In this document: one piece after another, positions 1 through 12,340 of the stretch | Layout: every line of letters starts with the position of its first letter | Numbering within the stretch: position 1 is the stretch's first letter | Source of the DNA: Zeugodacus cucurbitae | Taxonomy: Eukaryota; Arthropoda; Insecta; Diptera; Tephritidae | Length of the DNA stretch: 64,000 bases | Assembly: GCF_028554725.1 (NCBI RefSeq) | Contig: NC_071668.1 | Span: 2,356,001-2,420,000 of the forward strand | Direction of reading: 5' to 3' | Notes under the pieces: generated by a model | Databases searched by the model: none | What the model saw: the letters and a program-made list of their open reading frames with translations, nothing else | What the model was told of the DNA's origin: nothing | Translations under genes and position numbers: made by a program

Positions 1-215
1 GAGACAGAATTAGAAATTTAAGTTGATGTTGAGGCTTCGGTTGAACTTGTAGTTGAAGATGAGATTTCAGTTGAAATTGGGTTTGAGGTTGAAGTTGAAT
101 TTGAGGTGAGTCTGAATTAGAGATTTAAGTTGAGGTTGAAATAAAAGTTGAGTTTGAAATTTATGTTTAGATTGAGCTTGAAGTTGAACATGAAATTAAG
201 GTTGAGGTTTACGCT
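1..215. repeat. degenerate TTGAGG/TTGAAG-type satellite
   Basis: The first ~215 bases are an imperfect run of hexamers of the form TTGAGG, TTGAAG and TTGAAT. They resemble a diverged version of the array at 2541-3170, so the two may be parts of one array broken by 2.3 kb of unrelated sequence. The array probably continues to the left of the window. No coding capacity is inferred. Confidence 0.75.
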
Positions 216-2540
216 TAAACAACTACTTACTATAACCGAATGTAACGAATATGGTTAGTATAGATAATATTATGGGACTAAGAGTTAAAAATATATTATA
301 ATTTTTCATTATTGACCTCTTTTTTCTGTTACCAACAAATTTAATCGCATCATAAATCACTGCAGGTGCCTTTAAAAGATTTTGTGCCATAATTTAAGAG
401 CATGAAATCCATATAAAATTCGCAAGTGTTATACTTTAACCCACATTTTGCCTTTTGTAATAAAATATTGATGTAAAAATAATTTAAAAATTTCCGCTCT
501 TCAAAAAATAACACATCAAATAATGAATAATGAAGCAGTAGAGCTACAACATTTCGACTTCCACGAAGGGATTATGTTGTGCCAGCAACTTTCTTGCTGC
601 ATATTTCCCCAATTACTTAGCACCGTGCTACATCGATCTGCGCTCACACACTTACACACACACACACAAGTGGCAACGGCTTAGTTACCGAAAATTGGCT
701 GGTCAGCAAAAAAAGAAAAAAAAAACAAACAAAAAACGAAAATGTAGGCATAAAGGATATATCAAATATTAAAGTCGGCAAAGCAACAGCAACAACAACT
801 ATATACACACAAGCGCTGAGGCGAAAACAAGCACTGAAATCACATTAAAATAAACGAAAACGTAAATAACGGTTATAAATGCGGGAATGACGGCTGCCGT
901 TGTCGGGGCGCTGCGTCGGGCCTCGAATTGACTGAAAAAGGCACATCCCGGCGAAGAGCAAATTACGACAGACATCAGAAAGACAGCAGCAAGACAGACA
1001 GACACGCGGAGGCAAGAAGTAGTGCACATATTAAATATTTGACATTTATCCTTTGGCAATATTGGGCGAGGCGAGGCGGCGCACAAATATCATATTTTCA
1101 TATGCAAAATCCACGCACACACACACATTCGCTGTGAAGATTTGATATATAGTATTCCCCACTGCTGCGGAACACATCAGCGTCGGCGGTGATTGTGATT
1201 TCCCAACAAATGCCTTTTCTGTCGTCGAGTGAGGATGTGTGTGTGTGTGTGGCCATATCGATTGCGCTGTCTGCAATGTATGTTAATGTGTGTGTGGGGT
1301 GGGGAAGACGCGCGCTCGCTTTATGAGCGGCGTGTGTGGATTTAGGCCGCTGCCAGCGACTGACTGGCATCTGCACATTATAGCCGCAAATATTACAATG
1401 AGAATGCAACGAACCGTACGAATTTTCTGCAGGCAAAGTTGTGGCTAAATACAGCACAAACAAGCACAAGCACTCGGGGCAGGCAAACAAATATGTAGAA
1501 AGACAGCCAATCGGCTAGGCAGATCTCTCTCAGCGGCATTAGCAATGTGGATAGCAACATATGAATGCCGGCAAAGCTGGTGATTGGGGCACATTTCGAC
1601 ACACCGACGCGAAAATGATAAATGATTTTAGGGTTTGCTTGACGCCAACGATACTAGGCGTGCATAAAACTAAGATGTGTGATGGCGCTAGCAACGCTTA
1701 AGATCTTTCATAGGCGGCGTTGTTTGTGTAACATAATTTGCGCTTTTCCGCTTTTCCGGGAAGCACTATAAACCACAGCACAACTACTCTCAATATTAAC
1801 ACAATCAAATATTAACCCTTTGGCGTTCACGATCTCTATTTTGCGCTTATGACCTTTGACCTCTTCGGCAAATCTATATAAATAATTTTTATTTACATCT
1901 CAAACGAATGAGCATATTCTGCTCAGGCAGAAGCAGTTACAACATAGAAACTTCTTGCTTAGTCACGTTTTTCTAGCAGGGTTGCATTTGCCTTTTATTT
2001 TAAGTCCACATGACTCTACATATCGCTTTGCTTGAACTCATGTATGTACGAATGTGCGGAGTAGAATTTCATGTTTGCATAAGAAATTGAATTTTTGCAT
2101 TAGTTATGAAAATGGCAAAAAGTTGAGCATATATTTCCTACCACCAACGGCCAACGGGTGTGTTTGCATTGAAGGGAGCCCTGCATGTAGGTGTGTTTAT
2201 GTGGCAGAGAGTAGTAAAATCGGTGCGGGAACTGCCGGCAACATAGTTTCTTAATAAAATTGTATGCCAAATAATTTGCAAGTGTGCACCTAAGGAGGGT
2301 TGCAACATCACTTCTGAGTGCACTTAATGTGGCTGTAGATTTCAATTTGTGCACATTTGGTTGCGTACTACTTTCTTGTAAATTAAAATTAATTCTTATG
2401 CTAAAGAGGTTTCAGCTACAAATATGCTAGAATATTGGATAATATTTGCGGTAAGCTATGGCTTGAATTATTAAGTATATATGTAAGAGTTAATTCAAAA
2501 GAAAAACGGCACAAAATAGCAAAATATCAAACAGTAGAAG
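216..2540. other. non-coding stretch with short microsatellites
   Basis: No gene is supported here. The sequence holds short CA/TG runs (around 650-670, 1118-1130, 1235-1252), an A-rich run near 705-740 and CAA-rich patches. Open frames of up to 130 codons on the minus strand (1098-1490) are rich in His, Cys and Thr decoded from CA/TG repeats, have no recognisable domain and overlap one another in several frames, so I treat them as chance. Confidence 0.6.
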
Positions 2541-3170
2541 TGGATATTGAGTTTGAGTTTGAAAGTGAGGTTGAGGTTGAGGTTGAGGTTGAGGTTGAGG
2601 TTGAGGTTGAGGTTGAGGTTGAGGTTGAGGTTGAGGTTGAGGTTGAGATTGAGATAGAGAGTGAGATTGAGATTGAGATTGAGATTGAGAATGAGGTTGA
2701 GGTTGAGGTTGAGGTTGAGAACTGTTGACATTGAGGATGAGTACGGAAAATTAGAAGAAAGGCAGTTGAGATTGAGATTGATATTGAGATTTAGATTGAG
2801 ATTGAATTGAAGTTGAGATTGAGAGAGATTGAGATTGAGATTGAGATTGAGATTGAGAATGAGGTTGAGGTTGAGGTTGAGAACTGTTGACATTGAGGAT
2901 GAGTACGGAAAATTAGAAGAAAGGCAGTTGAGATTGAGATTGATATTGAGATTTAGATTGAGATTGAATTGAAGTTGAGATTGAGAGAGTTTGAGATTGA
3001 AATTGAGATTGAGATTGAGATTGGGACTGAGATTGAGATGAAATTGAGACTGGGATAGAGATTGAAATTGAGATTGAGATTGATATTGAGGTTGCGGTTG
3101 AGATTGAGATTGAGTTTGAGATGATTGCAACCGATATTGACATTGGTATTAAGATTGATATTATTATAAC
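2541..3170. repeat. TTGAGG/TTGAGA hexanucleotide satellite with a 162-bp higher-order unit
   Basis: The array starts with a nearly perfect run of TTGAGG (about 2566-2647) and changes to TTGAGA variants. Inside it a non-hexamer segment beginning GAACTGTTGACATTGAGG occurs at 2719 and again at 2881, giving a tandem higher-order unit of 162 bp. Because the period is a multiple of three, long frames stay open: Val/Glu on + and Leu/Asn on - (2495-3130, 211 codons). That bias comes from the repeat and I do not call a protein. Confidence 0.9.
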
Positions 3171-3185
3171 TTGGTCAGAAGTCAA

Positions 3186-5810
3186 GCGTCGATGTTCAAT
3201 TGGGTTACAATGTAAATTGACAAATCTTCTACAATATTTGTATAAACTTCACCATTTACTCGCTGATTAACTTCAATATGTATACGTTCAACACTCTTCT
3301 CGTGTTAGCGAAAGAAATTCCCTTCAACAGAGATGTTCGAAAAGTAATTTTCCTCTGCCTTCACAACACTTCAAAGCAAAGTTCAATAGAAAAACTAAAT
3401 TTGATGGAATAACGGTGCGCAAAGAAAACTAACTAGTATTCAGCGAAAACTCATTAGAGCACTATTTATTTTCACAACAACAGCAACAGCCAGCAATAGG
3501 GTTGTGGCGAAAGCAAATACGAAGAATGTTGGCAGCAGAGAGAAAGGAAGAAAACTCGGCAACTTAGTTGTTGATGAATTCCTGCAATAGCGACAACCGC
3601 CGCCAACAATTGATTGGAAATGAAAACCGAAGCGAGCAGGAATATTCATCTAGCAATTTGAGAAGTTGCAACAGAAACGGCACAAATGTTGACGGAAATA
3701 AATGCCGATGGCAGTCAACGTTGGCGCCTCAAACAACAGCTAAAGCACACGCGCTCTCTCACACACACACACACATTCGTTAAATTTTTGCAATATTTGT
3801 GCGTTTGCTATGTATGTATGTGTGTGTGTGTGAATTCCATTTAGCTGACCGCTAAATGCTTGGCCCGCAGTGTTGCGGCGCGTGTGCGCGCATTGAAGAA
3901 AAGAAAATTGACATTCCCGTTGTAATGCTGCAGCAACGCGTGTGCAGAGACAAAGCGCTGTGCGGTGTGGTGTGTTTGGTGAGAATTTTCATTAGTCGCT
4001 GGGGCGTGGCGGCGTTGGCAAACATTGAACTTTGCGAATTGCACAAACGGTAGGCCCTGCAGCCAGATTGGTGTGAAGAAATGAAGTAATATCAATGGCA
4101 GCACAATGGTGCGTTATAACTCATGGCGTTCCATTCTTCTTTTTTTTTCTTTTTTGCAGAACGGACTCTACGGCAGTCCATTCCGAAGGAGTGAAGGCGC
4201 GAGGATAAATGTGTCATATAAAAATAAACAGCCAAGACAAATATCACTGAGGCAGCGTGTAAACAAACAAGTTGAGAATATTAAAAGATTAATCTGTATT
4301 TACTCCGAGCGGCGACGACTCTTTGATTATTCTGACAAGCTTCAGCGAAGGATTGTAAGAATTTGTGTGGGTGTTGGAATGTAATTAAAAGCGAATATGT
4401 TAAGAGATTTTAATATTTATTGTCATACTATGGGCAGTTCAAAGTGAATCGATAATACTTCAAAGGCTTGTATCGCGGTACTAGTTAGAAGTAACTTTTG
4501 GAGGTTATTTGTGGTCCGATTTTTTCAACTAGATCTCATATATGATAAACAATAATTGGGAAAAGCTTTTAAATATATTTTTAAAGCAAATTTAAAGACT
4601 GCATAACTGACTGACTAAATCAAAAACCAACCAACTCACTACATATCGCACTAGTATACACGCGAAATGTCAATATTGCGCAATATAATTGATATTTTGC
4701 CAATCACATGTCTCCATAAATATGTCTTAGGCCCACATATGTGTGCATTCGTTAGCCGATCGTCGGTGCATTGTCCACCCAAATGAGTTTGTTTGCCGCA
4801 CACTCGTTATTGCCTCAAAGTTGCCAGTTGCAACTCTGGTTTGATGTACTATTATTGACAATGCATTCGGGCTCAATACTTATATTGTCATTTCAACGCT
4901 GGAAAAAGTTTTTGTCAGGCTTTCGTCTGCGTGTTGTGCGCCACCCGTCGCCGCTTATGTTTGAGTAGTTTTTTTTCGCCTGCTGCTGCATGTCGCTCTA
5001 TTTGCTGGTGTCAGTCTGTGTTCGCCAATCTGACTTTTATTGATATTGTTGCATGCATGAATAATATTAGTGCGACCTAGTTGAAATAGTGCGAATTTGT
5101 TGTATTTCTGTTGTACTATATTTGTGTGGGGGGGCGACTTTTGGCTTTTTCTGCTGCCACCAAAGTTATTTGGTTGTTGTGGCGAAGATTCGCATGCAAC
5201 TGCCGTTATTGTTTGCTGCTTGTTGTTGTGGTGCTTTGTTGGCAGTGTCAGACAGTTGTTATTTCATGGCACATTTGATGAATTTATAGTGGCTGCCAGC
5301 GTCGCAAGTGCACACACACACACCCAGCCGAACAGCCATGAAGCACTGCAAGCAGACAAAAGCACATATTTGCATGGGAAATTTGGCTCGCAAACGGAAG
5401 GCGGCGCTGCTTTTTTGACTCTCTTTTGTTTGATTGTTAATGATGTGCTTGTGACAGCTACCACCCACGGCTTGTGTGCTCGAGTGCGTGTGTGTTTGGC
5501 TGTGTGCGGCTGCCATTATTCATATGCCCACATTCAAGGGAATTTTAGACATATTCAATTAAGTGCAAAGATATCAATCTGGAAGTAAGTGAATTCCATT
5601 GTTGAAAATCCAATTAACTGCTTTGATGGCAGTGTGTCAGCGGAGACTATCACGAGCTGTTGAGGGTTTCAATTATTTTCGCTGTCTGCAAATTTTCCAT
5701 AAATAATGTGTAAAAATACTTATAATTCGCACTTTTGTGGGCTTTCTGGGGTATACAATGTGTCTTCAAAGAACTCTTAGTAGCTTAAGCATTCCATAAT
5801 GTAAGAAGAG
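3186..5810. other. gene-free stretch; one possible splice acceptor
   Basis: No gene is supported. A long pyrimidine tract ending in TTTTTTGCAG at about 4142-4160 looks like a 3' splice site. It is followed by an open stretch to 4382 with Arg/Lys-rich translation and no recognised domain. The 163-codon frame at 5097-5588 is Cys/Val/His-rich, includes decoded CA repeats and has no domain. Short CA/TG repeats occur at 3760-3776, 3820-3832 and 5312-5324. Confidence 0.5.
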
Positions 5811-5819
5811 CTAAAACTA

Positions 5820-6180
5820 GCCGCCAGGACTTAACTGATGAGTCCTCCCTTATGGATTGGAACTCCAACGAGTTTTGCTTAGTCTAAGGGTTATTGAGAG
5901 GGGATGGGATCATATGTAGAAGTTCACGCAAGTGAGGAAAGTTTCTGATTGCCATTCACTTGGGAGTGGCCAGGAACGATTCTTTTGCATGTGACTCAAG
6001 CAGCTCACGACTTCCGGTTTTAGACCAAGTATCCTCTGGGTAGCCAACAGACATCCGTTTGAAGGCGAGCTAAAGTGAGAAGGCGAAGCCTGCTTCTGCG
6101 GTTGTGCGTAGGGTTTGGGACCCACCACATGAAAAAACCTCCCCAATGAAAAAATCGGCTATAATCGCTTAAAGCGGTTT
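5820..6180. repeat. possible fragment of a dispersed tephritid repeat
   Basis: This segment is more GC-rich than its flanks and contains phrases such as GGTTTGGGACCCACCAC and AAGCCTGCTTCTGCGGTTG. I recall these as recurring in fruit-fly genomic sequence, possibly from a non-LTR element. No target duplication, terminal repeat or coding frame is visible, so the call rests on memory and composition only. Confidence 0.3.
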
Positions 6181-7738
6181 CTACGCCAAATATATATATA
6201 AGGGCTTAAGAGCTTTTGTGTTTCAGAGGTCTGATAGACCTACGATAATAATTGTTCCTATTTGGTAGTTTCTGTAAAATTTCTCTTCCATCTTTTTCAT
6301 ATTGTCTCAACTATCCAAGATTTTTTGGTTGTATAAATGGTTTCAGTAACGAGTTCGGATCAGCTGGACCGGTGAAGACTTCTTCGAAACTACTGAAGGT
6401 GCTGAATAGACTATAAATTAAACTTAAACAATTCCTGCCAACTATTTCACCATTGCATTCGAAATCGATCTGAACTTTTATAACCAATTTTCAGCACAAA
6501 TAACAAAAAAAAAAAAAAATAGAAAATAAAATCTGAAAAAAAAACAATTTCTGAAATAAAGTTTTTTGGTGTGAGCACTCCTGAAGCGCATAAAACTTAA
6601 GTGGCAAGAAGACAAATCAAAATAAGACGTTTGCTCAAAACTTATGCCGCTGCTCCGACAAACTGCTTACCATAATAAAACGAAATGTCACAATGTTGCC
6701 GTTTGCAGCGCACGAACGCACGAACTTTTTGCACAACAACAAAGAGCCAAATACAAATTGTATGAAAAATGCTGGCACAATAACTAAACACAAAGTGCCG
6801 AGCAGCAACAGCGCCGCCGGAGGTAGATGTTGGTGAGGAGACACGGAGAGAGGAGACTTCGTGGCCAACAACCACAAACACACACAGTGAAAATAAGTCC
6901 TAATAAGGCGGTATTTAAGCGAAGAAGAAGGAAGTATTGTTGAAAAATGTAAGAGGCTATAAAGCGCATATGAAAGGCAACAACAACAGTAACAACACCA
7001 AACACAATGGCCTGACATAGAAAGTGGCTGAGCATGGAAGAGTGCAACTTGAAGGCGCCGCATGCAGCACGATCGAATGCAGGTGAAAAGGCAACAACAA
7101 CAATGGCAACAATAAGTTGAACAACTTCAGAAACTATGGTACACTGACAAATTGCGACAGCACACACACACACACATGCGCACGGCAAACAAAGCCGTTT
7201 TTTATGCGCCGCTGCCTTCGTGTGTGTGTGTGCCATTTAAACGAACAATAACCACAGACCGCATGCCCTTCAGCTGCACAACGGCAACAAGAATGACTAC
7301 AGCTGTGACTCTGCCAATGGCAGCGGCGTGGTGTGTGGGGCATACGAAGACGCCCCGACACAAAAGTGAAATGCTCAATTTCAATCTCGTGCTTAAGGTG
7401 CACAATAAGCAATTCATTGAAGCACCATTTCACTTCAGAAACTTATGTAGCCGCTGCAGTAAACTAACTCAAGCACACACACTCAGTCACTCATGGAATA
7501 ACGGTGAAAAATTGCAATTGTATTGCCGGTGCATTCGGTTCGGCTAAGATGCCACACATTTATGTGTTTAAATGGCGGAACGTTGAACTTGACTACGCCA
7601 GGCGAAACGGCGCATAATTGTATGAGAATGTGTGTGGACAGCAAATATGAAAGTGACTGAAGAATTGTTGAAATAAGAAATGATAACAACTGGAATTCTT
7701 ACAAAAAGCGAAGAACGTCAATATGACAGGAGTAATTA
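6181..7738. other. gene-free stretch
   Basis: Several overlapping frames on the minus strand (6635-7063, 6784-7236, 7134-7433) and one on + (7152-7547) reach 100-150 codons. They share the same DNA in different frames, are rich in Cys, Val and His from CAACAA and CACACA tracts, and show no domain, so none is called. Poly-A runs lie at 6506-6522 and 6535-6545. Confidence 0.5.
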
Positions 7739-7740
7739 TA

Positions 7741-7869
7741 TGAGGTGTGTTCAAAAACTAATGGGAATTTCAAAAATTAAAAAATAAATGGACGACAATA
7801 ATGTAGACTATTGAATAAATATTTTGTTCCAAAAAACGAAAATTCCCGTTATTTTTTGAACACACCTCG
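7741..7869. mobile_element. mariner-derived MITE, 129 bp (copy 1)
   Basis: The element is flanked by TA on both sides (7739-7740 and 7870-7871). Its left end reads TGAGGTGTGTTCAAAAACTA and its right end is the inverted match ...TTTTTTGAACACACCTCG, followed by a further matching stretch around AATTCCCG. The ends match those of the 1.44-kb mariner at 35185-36625, so it is probably an internally deleted derivative. The interior has no coding capacity. Confidence 0.85.
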
Positions 7870-7871
7870 TA

Positions 7872-8562
7872 ATTCGTCAGCAATCCTTCGTAGGATCCTC
7901 AATATAATGCGACTATCATGAAAGTCTATTATTTGCTACATATGGTGCTTTGACTGCATTTACAGAATGCCAAAGACCAATTTCAGTAACTCAGGTTAAC
8001 TTCAAGTAAAAGTCAAAACGATAAAAATTGTCAAACCACCAAAGAGCCAACTTTTAGCTGGGAAAGACCTTGTAGACGAAATCATTCTGCTTAAGTTATG
8101 CAGTGAAGCCCGTAAAAATTTCGATCAAATCTTTTGTTTGCAGATGAAAGTAAACTCCATGCTTTGTGTTCATACCAAAGAAATACATCCCTTAACTGGT
8201 CGAGAGACGAACTAGAGGACATTGCAACATTGCAAATCACCAACTGCACCAACTTAAGATAAGTTAAGCTCTGATAAGAAACTAATAAGAAAAGGTAGTG
8301 AATATCTGTGGAGGGACAACGAAGAAACCACCGGATCACAACAACCATATATCAGGAAACAACCCATCTAAACTCTTTGCTTTCAGAAGAGCAAGCGAAT
8401 ACTTTGAACCATGTAATGCAAAATAAACCAAATATCGGACTTCGCTGACGGAATAATGAATCAGTTGTTGAACCACTTAAGATACATAGCGCAAACCTTA
8501 GAAGAGCTGAAAATATTTCAAACCTCACGTGATTGGCATTACTATCGAGATAATTATGCTAA
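7872..8562. other. gene-free stretch
   Basis: No gene, array or recognisable element was seen between the MITE and the inverted-repeat element that starts at 8563. The 85-codon minus frame at 8091-8348 shows no domain. Confidence 0.5.
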
Positions 8563-9303
8563 AGTGCCCTGGAGACGATCAAATAATTGCGTCAAACAGT
8601 GCATATGTTTTAGTGATGTTCAATCGTGTGTTGCCCGCAAACGTTCAAATTAACACGTCAAACATCAGTTTGGTTTTGAGATCGTAACGAACGGTCATAA
8701 TATCATCGTCGGCTGATGATGATCTATTATTGGCATGTGCTGCAATTCTTATGAAAAAAAATTTCTCCATTTTTGTATTATTTTATATTATTTAGTTTAT
8801 TTTATTATATTTGATTTTACTTTATTTTATTTTATTAATTTAATTTATTTTATTATTTAATTTAATTTAATTTAATTTAATTTAATTTATTTATTTTATT
8901 TTATTTTATTTATTTAATTTAATTTAATTTAATTTAATATAATTTAATTTAATTTAATTTAATTTAATTTAATTAATTTATTTTATTTTATTTATTTAAT
9001 TTAGTTTAATTTATTTATTTTATTTTTTTTTATTTTATTTTATTTTATTTTTTCCGCTTCGCTTCACTTCACTTTTCTATGTCCTCTCAGCTTGAAATCT
9101 TCCCTGCAAATGAGTTCATGCTTGTCAAACATGAGTGGAGACGATCAAATTATCGTCCGTCAAATAGAAATATCAAAAATTTTTGATTTTCATCAAACAG
9201 AGCCGACAACAGGTCGGTGTAGCGAACGTGTAGCCGACGAGAGCCGACGACACCAACGCACTTAAAGTGTTTGACGCAATTATTTGATCGTCTCCAAGGC
9301 ACT
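8563..9303. mobile_element. 741-bp non-autonomous element with ~36-bp TIRs and TAA flanks
   Basis: The left end (from 8563, AGTGCCCTGGAGACGATCAA) and the right end (to 9303) are inverted repeats over about 36 bp with one mismatch that I can see. TAA flanks both ends (8560-8562 and 9304-9306), which fits a 3-bp target duplication of the PIF/Harbinger TWA type. A related motif, GGAGACGATCAAATTATCG, recurs inside at about 9135. The middle is an AT pentanucleotide array (separate entry). No transposase frame is present, so it would need a partner elsewhere. The superfamily assignment is tentative. Confidence 0.75.
8772..9052. repeat. TTTAA/TTTTA pentanucleotide array
   Basis: An imperfect array of TTTAA and TTTTA units fills the centre of the inverted-repeat element at 8563-9303. 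It is much less homogeneous than the AAAAT array at 60728-61010. Confidence 0.9.
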
Positions 9304-9306
9304 TAA

Positions 9307-10757
9307 GCGCAAAGCTTTTAAGGTGCCATCCACAAAACTGCCCTCGGGTCTTGGAACCATTGACGAAAGTCTATATAATGTAAAAGTACGTTTAGCCTCC
9401 AAGTTGGTGTTGCATAACCGCGATCAACATTATATACAAGTGAATTTAAAGCGACTGTAATGCGGAGAATACGAATCCTTTCCAGTAATGCAATCACTTC
9501 GCTTGGCATTGCGTTGCCCACAAGAGTTCGCTGTCATGCCGGTTCTCGTCTTACGTACACGCATGAGTTTGCACGATGCTTCCGAGACAACCATTGCCAA
9601 CCATTGCAAGCATAAATATAACAGCAATGCGTTTGCGGTTGCTTGTTTTGAAGGGTGAGCGTGCTGCTATTCCGATTTACTGTGGAAGCTTTCCAATGCC
9701 AATCCACACGCTCACATACAGAAGCGAGTGCATAAATGCAATTCATATATAGCAGATTGCAAAATAATTTCACTTCGATTTAGGTGGCACACTCGTGTGC
9801 GAAACAAAATCAAAGTCATCAACCACTGCCGCCCTCCTTTCCCCCGCACCAGTCGCACAACTACACCTCATCGTTCCACTGCAGCAATAATCATCTGTTG
9901 GGTGTTTGTGTGTGTGCGTGTGTCGCATTTATGAAAGTGGCAACATGGTACATATTTGATGGCATGAGTGGCAATGCTGGATTACATTGCATTAGATTGT
10001 AATGTATATGTATTTGCCGGTTGTTGTTGTTGTTGCTGCAGGAAATCGCTATTTGAAATTGTAATTTACTTTTTACTGCATTCATTATGAAGCATAGCAA
10101 TACGCAGTGAATCCCGTTGGCGCAACGGTATTATGTTTATAGTAAATTTTTCAATTTATTTCAACTGAATTGCATTTCATTTACTTTTCATATTGCAACT
10201 GCTGTGTGTGGCATGGCATGTGTGGTTGCTGTTGTTGTTGTTTGCATGTGCGTACAATCGTGTTCGTGTTTGCGTTGTTTCTTGTTGTTCTTGTTGTTGT
10301 TGTTGCGTTTCACATTGCATTGATTGTGCGTTCATAATCGTTTTTTATTTACATTTACACAGATTAACATTTGTTGACAGCCGACACAGATTGAATCACA
10401 TCACATTGCGTCGCGCGCGCCCTCCCCACTTAAAAGTACACATAATGATTACTAGGCTTTCGCGGTGTATTCATTATCACTTATTCATTACACTTTCATC
10501 TCACTGCATTTCAATCCAAAGTACAATTAATGCGAAGTGCTTTAATCACTTCAGCGCCAATTGAAATGAACAAATGGAAAAAAAAATTACAAACTTCCTG
10601 AACAAGGTGTCTCTCAACAGCCTCTTGTTCTTCCAAAATTATTTATATGAGAGATGTGTGATTAACAGAGACTTATAATAAACATCATTGCGAAAATAAT
10701 TTTTCAATATCGTCGACCCATTAGATAACATCAAATAAGATATTATATAAATCTATT
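9307..10757. other. gene-free stretch
   Basis: No gene is supported. The 123-codon frame at 10193-10564 is Cys/Val/Leu-rich from TTGTTG repeats and has no domain. GTTGTTGTTGTTGTTGC tracts lie at 10020-10038 and 10226-10242, and a TG run at 9903-9922. Confidence 0.5.
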
Positions 10758-11165
10758 CAAATAACTCTTCAATCTTTGTCAGTACTAGTCTATTCGTAAT
10801 CGATCTAATGAAGAACCATCCAGCTTCAAACCATCTCATATGAATTTAGAACTGATATTCGTACACTACTTCATCTAATTAAGTGTAATTCTGAAAGAGT
10901 TTCTGATAGACAAGAATCGACAAGAATCAGATTGGTCTAGTTTAATTGCTCTCTGATGAAACAAATAACTCTTCAATCTTTGTCAGTACTAGTCTATTCG
11001 TAATCGATCTAATGAAGAACCATCCAGCTTCAAACCATCTCATATGAATTTAGAACTGATATTCGTACACTACTTCATCTAATTAAGTGTGATTCTGAAA
11101 GAGTTTCTGATAGACAAGAATCGACAAGAATCAGATTGGTCTAGTTTAATTGCTCTCTGATGAAA
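10758..11165. repeat. 204-bp tandem duplication, two near-identical copies
   Basis: The segment starting CAAATAACTCTTCAATCTTT at 10758 is repeated immediately from 10962, giving a period of 204 bp. Reading both copies, the only clear difference is GTGTAATTCT versus GTGTGATTCT. The near identity implies a very recent duplication. No coding frame spans it. Confidence 0.92.
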
Positions 11166-11980
11166 CAAATAAATGTTTAATTAAGCTAATCCAAGGGATC
11201 GATTTTTGGAGATAATGGCAAGCAGCACAATCACATCTTCCAGCTTCCCAAACACCAAATCGAATTTCAGTACCATACATTCTTGGAAACAGCTCTCTAT
11301 AATGAACCCAAATATTTTTGCCTAGTAGAATATCCGAAAAGGCCCACCTTAATTATGCGCACCAAATGAGCTCTCACAAAAATGTAATAATTTTAATTGC
11401 GGCCGCATTTGTTACATTTACCATTGCCATTTTCAATTTGAATTGTCCAGGTTCAATCGTTGGCTGTGGCACTTGTGCCAATGTTGACAAACATGAAGTG
11501 TTTTCATCGTAAATGTTTATTCGGTTTTAAGTGTGACTTTGCGGTGAAATCAAACAGTTATTTGCCATAACCATAATGACGCAAACATGATCGCATATTA
11601 ATCCACAAATTGCAATTACAATTATAGCCAGATTATGTGCGCGTGATGGATTTCACATTATACAGAGTGGTATAGTAGCGGTAGAAGATAGGACGAGAAT
11701 GATGGTTGGCGTGTCAGTTGGACGAGGGTACTTCAATTTGAGCGTAAACAGTTATGATACTATTTAATAAGGATCATTCTATAACTGTGACTATGACTTT
11801 ATCACTAATTTATGAGTATACTACAATAAAAATAGACTATATAGAGGCAGGAGGATGTCAAACTTTCAACAGAAGATAAAACATAGTCTCACCTTTCATT
11901 CTTTTATGACGTCACAAACTAATGCATTTCTCTGTCAAACACACTCCAACAACAGCAAATGAATGGAATTGTCGTAAGCT
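11166..11980. other. gene-free stretch
   Basis: No gene or element recognised. The short + frame at 11318-11512 has a hydrophobic segment (VIILIAAAFVTFTIAIF) but no supporting context, and I do not call it. Confidence 0.45.
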
Positions 11981-11984
11981 CAAT

Positions 11985-12340
11985 ATCTATTGTTCTTGTT
12001 TAAGCCATACATTCGAACCGATTTTTGTAGGGAAAGTTCAGCTTATCTGAAGTGTATATGTTTCAGTAGATCACTAAACGCATTCATTAAAACCGATTGC
12101 GGCTCGCTGTTTAATTTCATACTAGATTTAATGCCATTGAGTATATTAACAGTAAACGTAAAATTCCAGAGGCGTTGGTATATGTACAAAGGCGAAGGTA
12201 ACTTTCTGATATTTTAGAAAACTATGTATTTGAAGAATAAAGTTTCAGTATATCTATCATTAACTTCAAATATTACTTGAAATTTCCGAGGAAATTTTCG
12301 AAAACCCTTAAAGCTTCGATTTCACGGTAGAGTTCATAAT
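11985..12340 (+). repeat. upstream block of IR copy 1 (family-wide repeat)
   Basis: This block has homologues upstream of every receptor gene in the cluster: near 14880, 18095, 21185 and 23125. The shared core reads like AGATTTAATGCCATTGAGTA, followed by TTAACAG.AAACGTAA. Part of the core stays open in one frame (to 12217 here, LPLSILTVN-like), but the equivalents in copies 2 and 3 are interrupted. I treat it as duplicated flanking DNA that may contain a gene remnant, not as a gene. Confidence 0.6.

Noticed and set aside
2541..2700. Telomere-like repeat
   Set aside because: The unit is TTGAGG with drift, not the insect TTAGG, and flies lack TTAGG telomeres. It is an interstitial satellite.
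2495..3130. 211-codon minus-strand frame (Leu/Asn repeats)
   Set aside because: It is produced entirely by the TTGAGG/TTGAGA satellite, whose period is a multiple of three.
5097..5588. 163-codon + strand frame
   Set aside because: Cys/Val/His-rich, decodes CA repeats and has no domain or paralogue in the window.
6635..7547. Group of overlapping 100-150 codon frames on both strands
   Set aside because: Mutually exclusive frames over CAACAA and CACACA tracts without domain support.
10110..10140. tRNA D-arm-like CCGTTGGCGCAACGGT
   Set aside because: This is a short palindrome; no T-arm or acceptor stem follows.
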